Positions 1-8,831 of a stretch of 64,000 bases of DNA are shown here, one piece after another. The DNA is taken from positions 620,001-684,000 of the forward strand of contig JAFCIZ010000005.1 of NCBI GenBank assembly GCA_017871115.1, written 5' to 3'. The translations under genes and the position numbers were made by a program. This DNA is from Cunninghamella blakesleeana (Eukaryota; Mucoromycota; Mucoromycetes; Mucorales; Cunninghamellaceae). The notes beneath the pieces were generated by a model that had not been told where the DNA came from, made no database searches, and was given only the letters and a program-made list of their open reading frames with translations. Position 1 is the stretch's first letter. Every line of letters starts with the position of its first letter.

Positions 1-456
1 GCAAAGACACCTTATGATTTATTTATGGATATACCAATAGAAGTAAATTCTGCAAGATTCCAATATCAGTTACACGTACGCGCTGCAAAAGAATTATTGT
101 CACTAAAACAGATAAGAGAAGACGCTGCAGAATTTATAAAGAAATCCCAAAAGAATCAAAAGAAGGCCATTGACAAGAAGATTAATAATGAAAAGAAGGA
201 ATGGAAACCGCCTTTTAGGATTGGTGATATTGTTATGATGTATATTGGAAGAAAATCAAACTCTTGGGGTGGCAAAATATCAGATAACTGGAAAGGCAAA
301 TATATTGTTCATCAAAGTTTAGGTAAAGGTACTTATCTGATAAAAGAATTCAACGTGACCAATACCAAACTAAGAAGAATACACGGCAATAAATTGAAGT
401 TGTTGCAGATGCCTGACGTATTTTGGATTGACTTTGCTAAAAAGACAATCGTATAA
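1..456 (+). CDS. Integrase C-terminal part, element A (partial)
   Basis: The open frame runs from the first base of the window to a TAA at 454-456. Its 151 codons match the last part of the complete integrase at 6644-7957. The visible part lies after the catalytic core: a basic Lys-rich helix followed by a small beta-rich chromo/SH3-like region (WKPPFRIGDIVMMYIG, then LRRIHGNKLKLL) as is usual for Ty3/gypsy integrase tails that bind DNA. No stop or frameshift interrupts it, so element A was recently intact here. The N-terminus is outside the window. Confidence 0.85.
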   Translation, partial: AKTPYDLFMDIPIEVNSARFQYQLHVRAAKELLSLKQIREDAAEFIKKSQKNQKKAIDKKINNEKKEWKPPFRIGDIVMMYIGRKSNSWGGKISDNWKGKYIVHQSLGKGTYLIKEFNVTNTKLRRIHGNKLKLLQMPDVFWIDFAKKTIV

Positions 457-629
457 AAAAAAAAAAAAAATTTATGGGAAAAAGAAAATTTAAAAAAAAA
501 AAAAAGAAAAACTTTATATATATATTTAAAATTCCGAAAAAAAAAAAAAACTATAAATAAGGAAAAATTATATTATAATTTTTCTTTATTCAAAAAAAAA
601 AAAAAATAATAATATTAACGATATTAAAG

Positions 630-1178
630 ATGACTCCACAAGATAACCAAACAAACAAACTACTCTCTCAAGAAGATCTTGTTGATTCCCATGAAGTTGA
701 CAACATACTCGATGAATTGGTACCTATAACCGAACCTATTGACTTAAATTTTTTAACTCCTGAACTTCTATATTGGTTAAACACGGATATATCTACTAGT
801 GAATGGATCAAGTTTCAAATTCAGGAAAACTATAAAAATCTACTCGATATTTTGGTTACTGAATTAAAAGCAAGATGGGAAAAGGAAAATTTGGTAGATA
901 ATTTTATTATTCCACAAACCTTGGAATACATACATCAAAGTTGCGCTCACCCAAACAAAATAGGCTACCATAAGTATGTTAGGGCAAGAAGAGAAACACT
1001 GAAGAAGCTATTTAAAAGTGGTTCTTATGATGAACTCGACCAGGTTATGATCAAAAGGATAATAAATTTAGATACCTGGACGCATGAAAAAGATGCGGCG
1101 TCATCTAAATCGTGGTGGAGGGATGTTATGGTATGGTTGAACTTATCATACCTAAATAATCCTAAAAATAATTTTTAA
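630..1178 (+). CDS. Extra 3' ORF of element A, unknown function
   Basis: 182 codons starting with ATG after a long poly-A-rich spacer. The protein is identical to the copy in element B at 8137-8685. It is hydrophilic, acidic at the N-terminus and Trp/Lys-rich in the middle, with no signal peptide, membrane segment or zinc-finger pattern. It lies between integrase and the LTR, where env-like or accessory ORFs occur in some retroelements, but nothing in it looks like an envelope protein. I do not recognise the family. Confidence 0.6.
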   Translation: MTPQDNQTNKLLSQEDLVDSHEVDNILDELVPITEPIDLNFLTPELLYWLNTDISTSEWIKFQIQENYKNLLDILVTELKARWEKENLVDNFIIPQTLEYIHQSCAHPNKIGYHKYVRARRETLKKLFKSGSYDELDQVMIKRIINLDTWTHEKDAASSKSWWRDVMVWLNLSYLNNPKNNF

Positions 1179-1324
1179 ATATATTTTTAAACAAGTGTTT
1201 TTGCATATATAAATATATGCATATATATATATATTAACTTTATATTTTATCCAATAGTATTTCATAATTTTATATATATTTATTTATTTTATCTTTTATA
1301 ACTTTATCAATTTATACTCCTCCT

Positions 1325-1847
1325 TGTTATAATGGTCTTTATAACTTACCTACCAATCTGGGTTTGAATTCAGATCATTTTTATATATAAAGGAGCGAAA
1401 TTTTATTTTATTTGAAAAAATCAGTTAATACGAAGTTAATATTCAGTTAATTTGAAATAAAGATTTATATATATTAAATTCTCTTAACTCATCTTTTTAG
1501 CTAAAGATTATATTTACTTTATATTAATATTGTTGATTACTATCCAATATTATTTTATATTATATTATTATAATAATCGTTGATCTTTATCCGATATTAT
1601 ATTTATTTTATTTTAATTTTATTATTTTGTCTATATAATTGTTGATCTTTATCCAATTATATAATTTATTTTATTTTATTTTATTATTTTATTTTTATTT
1701 TAAACTATCAATCTAAACTAAGTTGTATCTACTTATAAAACAAGATACTGGTGCTCACTGACAACTAAACTAAACTATAAAACTATCTACTTTCCAAAAC
1801 TATAAAAGGAAATTCTATTTTTCAAACAACCAAAAATTTACACAACA
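1325..1847 (+). repeat. LTR shared by elements A and B
   Basis: 523 bp starting TGTT and ending AACA (short inverted termini). Its match to 8832-9354 stops exactly at the AACA end, which fixes the right boundary. The left boundary is inferred from the TGTT terminus only, because identity continues leftward through element A. No clear polypurine tract precedes it (the adjacent bases are pyrimidine-rich), so the left end is less certain. A TATA-like TATAAAAG lies near 1801, and several TATATATA runs occur further upstream. Confidence 0.65.
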
Positions 1848-1852
1848 TATTT

Positions 1853-1870
1853 TGGTGCTCACTGGCGGGG
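1853..1870 (+). promoter_or_regulatory. Putative primer-binding site
   Basis: Five bases after the LTR end the sequence reads TGGTGCTCACTGGCGGGG. A PBS normally begins TGG, the complement of the tRNA CCA end, at about this place. The implied primer tRNA would end CAGTGAGCACCA; I could not assign it, and it does not match the initiator tRNA at 9513-9584. The first 12 bases also occur inside each LTR (1749-1760 and 9256-9267). Confidence 0.45.
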
Positions 1871-2022
1871 TAATACTAAAAACCGGGGAAACACTAATTA
1901 TCGAAGAATAACTAAATCTATAAAAAGAATATAATCAAGAATACTTAAATTCAAGTTAAACAATTACTTTAAAAATACACAAACTTTATCATCCTATTTC
2001 AAAAACTTATCTTTATATTCCA

Positions 2023-3159
2023 ATGGAAAATCCACAAAAATCAAGTATCGAGCAAACCGCGTTGGAAAATCATGATCATCACCATGATCCTAACCTTGCT
2101 GCTAAGCTGAAGCTTAATCTTTTAACTTTTTCAGGTTCTGATGACGAAGACTTTCGTTATTTTGAAAAGTCCTTGGAAAATTATTTTAAATTATCTAGAG
2201 TTGGTATGGATAGAAGGGCAATTATCTTGAAGGTGCAATTGTCTGGTCCTGCTGAATTCTATTTTGAACAATTAGAACAAGATCCAAATATGGCTAACGA
2301 CTATCAAAAATTGATGAATGCTTTAAGGGAAAAGTATGTCACCAAAGAATTGATATTATCATACGAGATTGCACTTGGTACCATTAAACAAGGCAATGAC
2401 GAAAGACCAAAGAACTTTTTGGCACGTATCCAAGAAATGGCAAGATTGGCACAATTGAAGGATGACCATATTATATTGATGAGATTCCGTGCTGGTTTAA
2501 AAGAAGAAATCAGAATGCACTGTATGGATCAAGGTGCTGAAACATTGAATCAATGGTATAACTATGCCGAAAATTGGTGGAAGACAAGACACATACAATC
2601 ATTACCATCTGTATGTAATCTTACCAATGCTAATAGATTTTCTGGAGGCCATAAAAAGAAGTCAAATAATAATAATTATGGTGATTATAATGGCAATACA
2701 TCATTAAATACAGCTGAACATGTTGATGGAGAAGCTGCATTCATGCAAAAACTTTTAGGTCATATGGAAAAATTGATAAACACCAAATTGGAAGACAAAA
2801 GAGGTTCGTACAATAACCAGAGAAACAACAACAATAATAATCGTAACAACCAATCATATAATGGACCTAATAATTATAACAGAAATAATAATCAAAAATA
2901 CAGAAATAATCAGTATAGCAATTATCGTCAATATAATAATAATAACAACAACAATAATCATAATTATAACAATCAATATTTACCTGAAAATAATTATAAT
3001 AACAGAGATTATTATCATCAAGGAAATCAAATGCAAAATAACAATAATTATAATCCACAATATAATTATCCACAACAAAATCCTTATAATAATCCATCAA
3101 ATAATAATCCACCAAATAATAATCAAAATAACACACCAGTTAATGGTTCAAAAAACTAA
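2023..3159 (+). CDS. gag: Gag-like capsid protein of element B
   Basis: 378 residues, ATG at 2023. Residues about 30-195 look like a retrotransposon Gag (capsid) domain: LNLLTFSGSDDEDFRYFEKS, then a helical region with FLARIQEMARLAQ and FRAGLKEEIR. The C-terminal third (about 205-378) is dominated by Asn, Tyr and Gln encoded by AAT/AAC runs. No CCHC zinc knuckle is visible; the C-terminal region has no cysteine, which is unusual for Ty3/gypsy Gag. The last codons TCA AAA AAC before TAA form part of a -1 frameshift signal into pol. Gag should form the virus-like particle that packages the RNA. Confidence 0.85.
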   Translation: MENPQKSSIEQTALENHDHHHDPNLAAKLKLNLLTFSGSDDEDFRYFEKSLENYFKLSRVGMDRRAIILKVQLSGPAEFYFEQLEQDPNMANDYQKLMNALREKYVTKELILSYEIALGTIKQGNDERPKNFLARIQEMARLAQLKDDHIILMRFRAGLKEEIRMHCMDQGAETLNQWYNYAENWWKTRHIQSLPSVCNLTNANRFSGGHKKKSNNNNYGDYNGNTSLNTAEHVDGEAAFMQKLLGHMEKLINTKLEDKRGSYNNQRNNNNNNRNNQSYNGPNNYNRNNNQKYRNNQYSNYRQYNNNNNNNNHNYNNQYLPENNYNNRDYYHQGNQMQNNNNYNPQYNYPQQNPYNNPSNNNPPNNNQNNTPVNGSKN

Positions 3160-3200
3160 ATAGGGCAATTGTTACAGATGGTCAATTGGAAATCCCTATT
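3150..3200 (+). promoter_or_regulatory. -1 ribosomal frameshift signal joining gag to pol
   Basis: The slippery heptamer A AAA AAC lies at 3150-3156 in the correct gag phase (TCA AAA AAC TAA), directly before the gag stop. The pol frame is -1 relative to gag and is open from 3144. Downstream, AATAGGG (3159-3165) pairs perfectly with CCCTATT (3194-3200) and CAATTG (3166-3171) with CAATTG (3183-3188), leaving an 11-nt loop and a 5-nt bulge. A slippery site followed by a stem is the standard -1 frameshift layout; the spacer here is unusually short unless the lowest pairs open. Confidence 0.8.
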
Positions 3201-6200
3201 ACAAAATCCATCCATCCAAATAATAATCAACTATATCAAGAAAATAATATTAATAAATATCACAATTATAATACACCAAATAATTCTAACACAAATACAC
3301 GATATTATAATACAAATACTTACGTTCCACATAACATAATGGACAACCATAATGATTATTTATCAGCACAAAATCATTATTATCTTCAAAATATATTAGA
3401 TAGTGATCAAGAAATCAATGATTGTGATTTTAATGTTGCTGCAAATCCAAAACCACCAGTTGTTGAAAAAGCAATAAGAAAACCACGTACAAGGAAGACT
3501 ATAGAAAAACCAAGTACATCAGCAGCTGCTACAAAATCTATTCCACAACAAGTACAACAAGATATTCGTGATCATACACATGTTCCACCACAAAATAATC
3601 CATTTTTCCAAAACGTATTTTCACAGCATTCAAATCAAGATGTAACTGAACCTTCTAAATCAAATAATAATGATATGATGGAAGAAGTACAAGTAATAAA
3701 TGACAAAAGGAAAAAAGTATCCATTCAAGAACCACCTGTTGATAAAAAGAAGAAGACACCAAAAAGGAAATCACAACCATTACCAATAAATTATAATATT
3801 TCTGAAGATATATTACATCAAAAAGCTAATATTAATGTTGGAGATCTTATAACTATATCCGCTCCATTAAGAAGAGAATTGATTACAGCTTGTAGACAAT
3901 CAAGAATAAAAAGACCAGTTGATAAAGGTAAGGAAAAAGATGTACAGCTAAATTCTATTGATAATAGTGATGTTGTAACTACTGCTGCATATGCCGATAT
4001 AATGGTGAATGATGTAAAAGTTACTGGATTAATTGATTGTGGAGCTGCAAGAGCTTGTATGTCCAGGGCAATGATGAAATCATTAGATCTAGAAATTGAT
4101 GCACCATCTACAAGTATTTTTGTAATGGGAAATGGTACTAAACAACCTGCACTAGGTGTAATTCATGATGTTCCTATTACTGTTGGTGAAGGATTAACTA
4201 TACCAATTGATGTTGAAGTATTACCAAAGTGTCCACAACATATAGTGTTAGGTACTAGTTGGTTGGATCATGCACAAGCAGTAATTAACTTTAAAATAGG
4301 TACTTTAAAGGTGACTTATAAACGTCGTACACAAGAAATTCCAATTACATATATAAAAACAAATGAACGTCCATATACATATCAACGTGTTACAAATGTT
4401 AAATATGAATTGGAACAGCCACAAGGTGAAGAAGTAGCTGATAATCTATCAAATACTAGTGAATCTGAAGATGATACTGATTCTAATGATGAAGATTCGA
4501 TTGATGACGAAGAATCTACTGATAGTAATGAAGAAGATGCTGTACAAGATGATGAAGACTTTTATCTAATGGATGATCATGAAAAAAGTCCAGTAATCCA
4601 AACACGTCCAAATAAAGATGAAGGTACTATGATGATATTAAGTGGAAGTACTGGTTTATCAATACCACCTTATCATATTTGTCAAATCAATTATGCTATT
4701 GATGAAAATATAATTGTTCCATATTTTAAACGTCTTGACGAATTTTTGGACAAGCACGAAGACTTTGATGTAATCTTGGAAATTATAAATAAAACTGAAG
4801 ACATGATGGAAATACCGCCAAACAACATACTAGGTGAATTCATAAATAGGAAACAATTTCCAATACAAAAGGATCCATATGTCGAATATACTGGTTATGA
4901 TTTTGAAGACCACTATAGAGATTTACCACCTTCGCTGCTGGAAGATGATACTGAAGAAATTATACTTGATCCTAATATAAAAGGAAAAATCCAAATGGGT
5001 GATATACCTGAAGAATATAAAAAGAAATTTTATAAATTAATACACCATTATCAAGATATCTTTGATTGGAATAATGATAAAATGGGAAAAACTACATTAA
5101 TAGAACACGAAATAATATTAAAAGAAAATACATTACCTATCAGACACAGACCATATAGATTGGGACCAAGTGAACAAGAATATTTGAAGAATGAATTAGA
5201 CCGTCTTTGTGAATTGGGAATTATAAAACCTTCAAATTCTCCTTTTACTGCACCAATTATCTTAGTCAAAAAGAAGAATGGTGAATATCGTATGGTAGTT
5301 GACTATCGTAAACTGAATACACATACAAAAGTTGATTCATATCCGCTACCACGTATTGATGATTTAATTGACGAACTTGGAAAATCAAAAATATTTTCTG
5401 CTTTGGATTTAAGATCTGGTTTCCATCAAGTTCCATTAAAAGAATCAAGTAAAGAATTAACTGGCTTTACAACTAAATTTGGTACTTATCAATATGAAAT
5501 GCTGCCAATGGGATTGGTGAATAGTCCTGCCACTTTCCAAAGATTAATTGATATCTGTTATAAAGATTTGCTGCATAGTAATCTAGTTGCATTTATTGAT
5601 GATCTTAATGTACATTCTAAAAACTTGGATCAACACCTAATTGACTTGGAAAGATTATTCGAATACACTAGAAGAGGTGGATTGGTGTTTAATATTGAAA
5701 AGTGTATATTCTTTAAAGATGAATTAAAATTTTTAGGCTACATAATAACTGCTGAAGGAATCAAGACTGATCCAGATAAAATTGCAAAGATTAAAGATTA
5801 TCCAATACCAAAAACAATTAAACAAGTTAGAGGCTTCTTAGGTTTAGCTTCATATTACAGAAGATTTGTAAAAGGATTTGCTGCTACTGCTAGGCCATTA
5901 CATGAGCAAACAAAAACCAAAAAGAGAATACCATGGACAGAAGATACAACAAAAGCTTTTGAAAAATTAAAGGAAAATCTAATCAATGCTCCAATATTAA
6001 GAAGACCTGATTTTGATAAACCATTCATTGTTGTATGCGATGCTTCACAACTAGGACTAGGTTCTATATTAACACAACTAGATGATGATGGTCGTGAACA
6101 TCCTATAATATTTGCCAGTAGAGGATTGAAGAATAGTGAATTAAACTATGGTGCTACTAAATTAGAATGTCTTGCTTTGGTATGGAGTTTACAAATATTC

Positions 6201-6395
6201 AGACCGTATTTATTGGGAAAGAAGTTTACTGTTATATCTGATCATTCGCCGTTAAGATGGTTAATTGAATCACCAAAAGTTACTGGAATTGTTGCAAGAT
6301 GGATCACATATTTGGCCGATTATGAATTTGAAATCAAATATAGAGCTGGAAGAAAACAAGAAGCTGCTGATTTTCTTTCAAGGCTAGGCTACTAA
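3156..6395 (+). CDS. pol: Pol: aspartic protease, reverse transcriptase, RNase H
   Basis: Open in the -1 frame relative to gag, with no ATG near the junction, so it is expected as a Gag-Pol fusion. Counting from 3186: Asn-rich linker to about residue 215; protease around 283 with LIDCGAA (a D-C-G variant of the usual DTG/DSG) and VLGTSWLDHA; an acidic linker around 415-460; RT at roughly 650-860 with LDLRSGFHQVP and the catalytic FIDD box near 803 (a variant of YVDD); RNase H at about 940-1065 with VVCDAS, LECLAL and SDHSPL supplying the acidic residues. The ORF stops at 6395 before any integrase sequence. No internal stop or frameshift is seen. Confidence 0.9.
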   Translation, partial: LNRAIVTDGQLEIPITKSIHPNNNQLYQENNINKYHNYNTPNNSNTNTRYYNTNTYVPHNIMDNHNDYLSAQNHYYLQNILDSDQEINDCDFNVAANPKPPVVEKAIRKPRTRKTIEKPSTSAAATKSIPQQVQQDIRDHTHVPPQNNPFFQNVFSQHSNQDVTEPSKSNNNDMMEEVQVINDKRKKVSIQEPPVDKKKKTPKRKSQPLPINYNISEDILHQKANINVGDLITISAPLRRELITACRQSRIKRPVDKGKEKDVQLNSIDNSDVVTTAAYADIMVNDVKVTGLIDCGAARACMSRAMMKSLDLEIDAPSTSIFVMGNGTKQPALGVIHDVPITVGEGLTIPIDVEVLPKCPQHIVLGTSWLDHAQAVINFKIGTLKVTYKRRTQEIPITYIKTNERPYTYQRVTNVKYELEQPQGEEVADNLSNTSESEDDTDSNDEDSIDDEESTDSNEEDAVQDDEDFYLMDDHEKSPVIQTRPNKDEGTMMILSGSTGLSIPPYHICQINYAIDENIIVPYFKRLDEFLDKHEDFDVILEIINKTEDMMEIPPNNILGEFINRKQFPIQKDPYVEYTGYDFEDHYRDLPPSLLEDDTEEIILDPNIKGKIQMGDIPEEYKKKFYKLIHHYQDIFDWNNDKMGKTTLIEHEIILKENTLPIRHRPYRLGPSEQEYLKNELDRLCELGIIKPSNSPFTAPIILVKKKNGEYRMVVDYRKLNTHTKVDSYPLPRIDDLIDELGKSKIFSALDLRSGFHQVPLKESSKELTGFTTKFGTYQYEMLPMGLVNSPATFQRLIDICYKDLLHSNLVAFIDDLNVHSKNLDQHLIDLERLFEYTRRGGLVFNIEKCIFFKDELKFLGYIITAEGIKTDPDKIAKIKDYPIPKTIKQVRGFLGLASYYRRFVKGFAATARPLHEQTKTKKRIPWTEDTTKAFEKLKENLINAPILRRPDFDKPFIVVCDASQLGLGSILTQLDDDGREHPIIFASRGLKNSELNYGATKLECLALVWSLQIFRPYLLGKKFTVISDHSPLRWLIESPKVTGIVARWITYLADYEFEIKYRAGRKQEAADFLSRLGY

Positions 6396-6643
6396 AATAA
6401 CAAAATGCATAAATATAAATACATATATATAAAAAAAAAAAAAAACAAAAAACAAAAACAAACAAAAACAAAAAAAAAAAAAATTCAATTACTTACTATT
6501 CGACCAAGTTTTGCTGAAGTCGTAAAAAGCTGCATACCTACACTTATAATCGATCAACACTATTTATCAGTATTACTAAAATATTATTCAACAATATATT
6601 CAAGAATCTAAATACAAGAAATTTACAACAAATATCAGTAAAA
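6396..6643 (+). other. Spacer between pol and integrase ORFs
   Basis: 248 bp separate the RNase H stop from the integrase ATG. The first half is A-rich with interrupted poly-A runs. In most Ty3/gypsy elements RNase H and integrase are one polyprotein. The pol frame after its stop is open again for about 70 codons, but it begins as Lys-rich low complexity and does not join the integrase frame. No convincing intron pair was found. Confidence 0.6.
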
Positions 6644-7957
6644 ATGGAACAAAACAAAATTGATTTAATAAAAAATTATTTATCAACATTAAAATTACCT
6701 GACAACATCACCGATAAAGAAAAAAATTATTTACAAAAACATTCCCACAAATTTATCATACACAACAACGAATTGTACCGATATAATATTAACCTGCAGA
6801 CGATAAGAAAAGTTTTGAATAAAGATCAAGTGTCAGAAGCATTATACATGCATCATCAACATCCATTAGGAGGACATATGGGTTACCACAACACATTATT
6901 CAAACTTGCAAATCATTATTATTGGGAAAATATGACAAAAGATGTACAGAATTACGTCAAGAAATGCAGTAGATGTCAAACTACAGGTCCTGCTAAACAT
7001 AACGAATTATTACACCCTATTCCAACAACATCCAAACCTTTCTTCCAATGGGCATTAGATGTCAAACATATTTCTACATCTAAAAATGGATATAGATATA
7101 TAGTTGCAGGTATTGATTATCTAACGAAATGGGTTGAAGCTCGTGCATTAAAATTCCAAACTGCAGCCGAAATAGCATTGTTTATTTATGAAGATATTAT
7201 TTGTCGACACGGTGCGCCACACATAATAATTACAGATAATGGAAAGCCATTTATAGGTGAATTAATAAAAAAAGTCTGTTTCCAATACAATATCCACCAT
7301 AAAACTATAAGTGTTGGGAATTCGCAAGCAAACGGGTTGATAGAAAAGTTTAATTCCACTTTAGGCGCTATTCTAAAAAAGTTAAACAATAAAGAAAAAC
7401 AAGTATGGGATCAATATTTACCATCCGTTCTATTTGCCTATCGTACTATCAAACAAAAATCAACAAATTATTCTCCTTTTTATTTAACTTACGGGCATGA
7501 AGCAAAGACACCTTATGATTTATTTATGGATATACCAATAGAAGTAAATTCTGCAAGATTCCAATATCAGTTACACGTACGCGCTGCAAAAGAATTATTG
7601 TCACTAAAACAGATAAGAGAAGACGCTGCAGAATTTATAAAGAAATCCCAAAAGAATCAAAAGAAGGCCATTGACAAGAAGATTAATAATGAAAAGAAGG
7701 AATGGAAACCGCCTTTTAGGATTGGTGATATTGTTATGATGTATATTGGAAGAAAATCAAACTCTTGGGGTGGCAAAATATCAGATAACTGGAAAGGCAA
7801 ATATATTGTTCATCAAAGTTTAGGTAAAGGTACTTATCTGATAAAAGAATTCAACGTGACCAATACCAAACTAAGAAGAATACACGGCAATAAATTGAAG
7901 TTGTTGCAGATGCCTGACGTATTTTGGATTGACTTTGCTAAAAAGACAATCGTATAA
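6644..7957 (+). CDS. int: Integrase as an independent ORF
   Basis: 437 residues with its own ATG in AT-rich context. It has a HHCC zinc-binding N-terminal domain (H...H pattern near residues 67-81, then CSRC near 108), and a DDE catalytic core: ALDVKH, ITDNGKPF and GLIEKFN, with 35 residues between the second D and the E. The C-terminal part is Lys-rich with a GDIVMMYIG segment. It would insert the cDNA into the host genome. It is in a different frame from pol and 248 bp away, so it needs its own translation start, reinitiation, or a spliced or internal transcript. Element A carries the same intact C-terminal part. Confidence 0.9.
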   Translation: MEQNKIDLIKNYLSTLKLPDNITDKEKNYLQKHSHKFIIHNNELYRYNINLQTIRKVLNKDQVSEALYMHHQHPLGGHMGYHNTLFKLANHYYWENMTKDVQNYVKKCSRCQTTGPAKHNELLHPIPTTSKPFFQWALDVKHISTSKNGYRYIVAGIDYLTKWVEARALKFQTAAEIALFIYEDIICRHGAPHIIITDNGKPFIGELIKKVCFQYNIHHKTISVGNSQANGLIEKFNSTLGAILKKLNNKEKQVWDQYLPSVLFAYRTIKQKSTNYSPFYLTYGHEAKTPYDLFMDIPIEVNSARFQYQLHVRAAKELLSLKQIREDAAEFIKKSQKNQKKAIDKKINNEKKEWKPPFRIGDIVMMYIGRKSNSWGGKISDNWKGKYIVHQSLGKGTYLIKEFNVTNTKLRRIHGNKLKLLQMPDVFWIDFAKKTIV

Positions 7958-8136
7958 AAAAAAAAAAAAAAATTTATGGGAAAAAGAAAATTTAAAAAAA
8001 AAAAAAAAGAAAAACTTTATATATATATTTAAAATTCCGAAAAAAAAAAAAAAACTATAAATAAGGAAAAATTATATTATAATTTTTCTTTATTCAAAAA
8101 AAAAAAAATAAAATAATAATATTAACGATATTAAAG

Positions 8137-8685
8137 ATGACTCCACAAGATAACCAAACAAACAAACTACTCTCTCAAGAAGATCTTGTTGATTCCCATG
8201 AAGTTGACAACATACTCGATGAATTGGTACCTATAACCGAACCTATTGACTTAAATTTTTTAACTCCTGAACTTCTATATTGGTTAAACACGGATATATC
8301 TACTAGTGAATGGATCAAGTTTCAAATTCAGGAAAACTATAAAAATCTACTCGATATTTTGGTTACTGAATTAAAAGCAAGATGGGAAAAGGAAAATTTG
8401 GTAGATAATTTTATTATTCCACAAACCTTGGAATACATACATCAAAGTTGCGCTCACCCAAACAAAATAGGCTACCATAAGTATGTTAGGGCAAGAAGAG
8501 AAACACTGAAGAAGCTATTTAAAAGTGGTTCTTATGATGAACTCGACCAGGTTATGATCAAAAGGATAATAAATTTAGATACCTGGACGCATGAAAAAGA
8601 TGCGGCGTCATCTAAATCGTGGTGGAGGGATGTTATGGTATGGTTGAACTTATCATACCTAAATAATCCTAAAAATAATTTTTAA
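8137..8685 (+). CDS. Extra 3' ORF of element B, unknown function
   Basis: 182 residues, protein-identical to the copy at 630-1178. Visible features are an acidic N-terminal 50 residues, a central helical Trp-containing stretch (ITEPIDLNFLTPELLYWL, then LKARWEKENL), a Cys-Ala-His segment near residue 110, and a C-terminal WWRDVMVWLNLSYL. There is no signal peptide and no clear membrane segment. It is preserved open in both copies despite poly-A length changes just upstream, which argues that it is a real gene of the element. Function not recognised. Confidence 0.6.
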   Translation: MTPQDNQTNKLLSQEDLVDSHEVDNILDELVPITEPIDLNFLTPELLYWLNTDISTSEWIKFQIQENYKNLLDILVTELKARWEKENLVDNFIIPQTLEYIHQSCAHPNKIGYHKYVRARRETLKKLFKSGSYDELDQVMIKRIINLDTWTHEKDAASSKSWWRDVMVWLNLSYLNNPKNNF

Positions 8686-8831
8686 ATATATTTTTAAACA
8701 AGTGTTTTTGCATATATAAATATATGCATATATATATATATTAACTTTATATTTTATCCAATAGTATTTCATAATTTTATATATATTTATTTATTTTATC
8801 TTTTATAACTTTATCAATTTATACTCCTCCT

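Larger units (their letters stand above)
1..1847 (+). mobile_element. 3' part of upstream Ty3/gypsy element (element A)
   Basis: Positions 1-1847 repeat 7502-9354 almost base for base; the visible differences are mainly small changes at poly-A tracts. The segment carries the integrase C-terminus, the extra ORF, a 3' UTR and an LTR. Because the identity covers internal coding sequence as well as the LTR, this is the tail of a second element whose 3' LTR doubles as the 5' LTR of the complete element that follows. The rest of element A lies left of the window. An assembly artefact joining two copies cannot be excluded from sequence alone. Confidence 0.85.

Noticed and set aside
1853..1870. Initiator tRNA as primer of the retrotransposon
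   Set aside because: The PBS-like TGGTGCTCACTG does not match the 3' end of the initiator tRNA in the window (which would need TGGTAGCTGAA).
2861..3163. Ile-rich plus-strand and Tyr-rich minus-strand open frames over gag
   Set aside because: Shadows of the AAT/AAC repeat coding poly-Asn in gag.
6405..6611. 68-codon frame between pol and integrase
   Set aside because: Begins in a Lys/Asn low-complexity run and shows no link to RNase H or integrase domains; treated as spacer.
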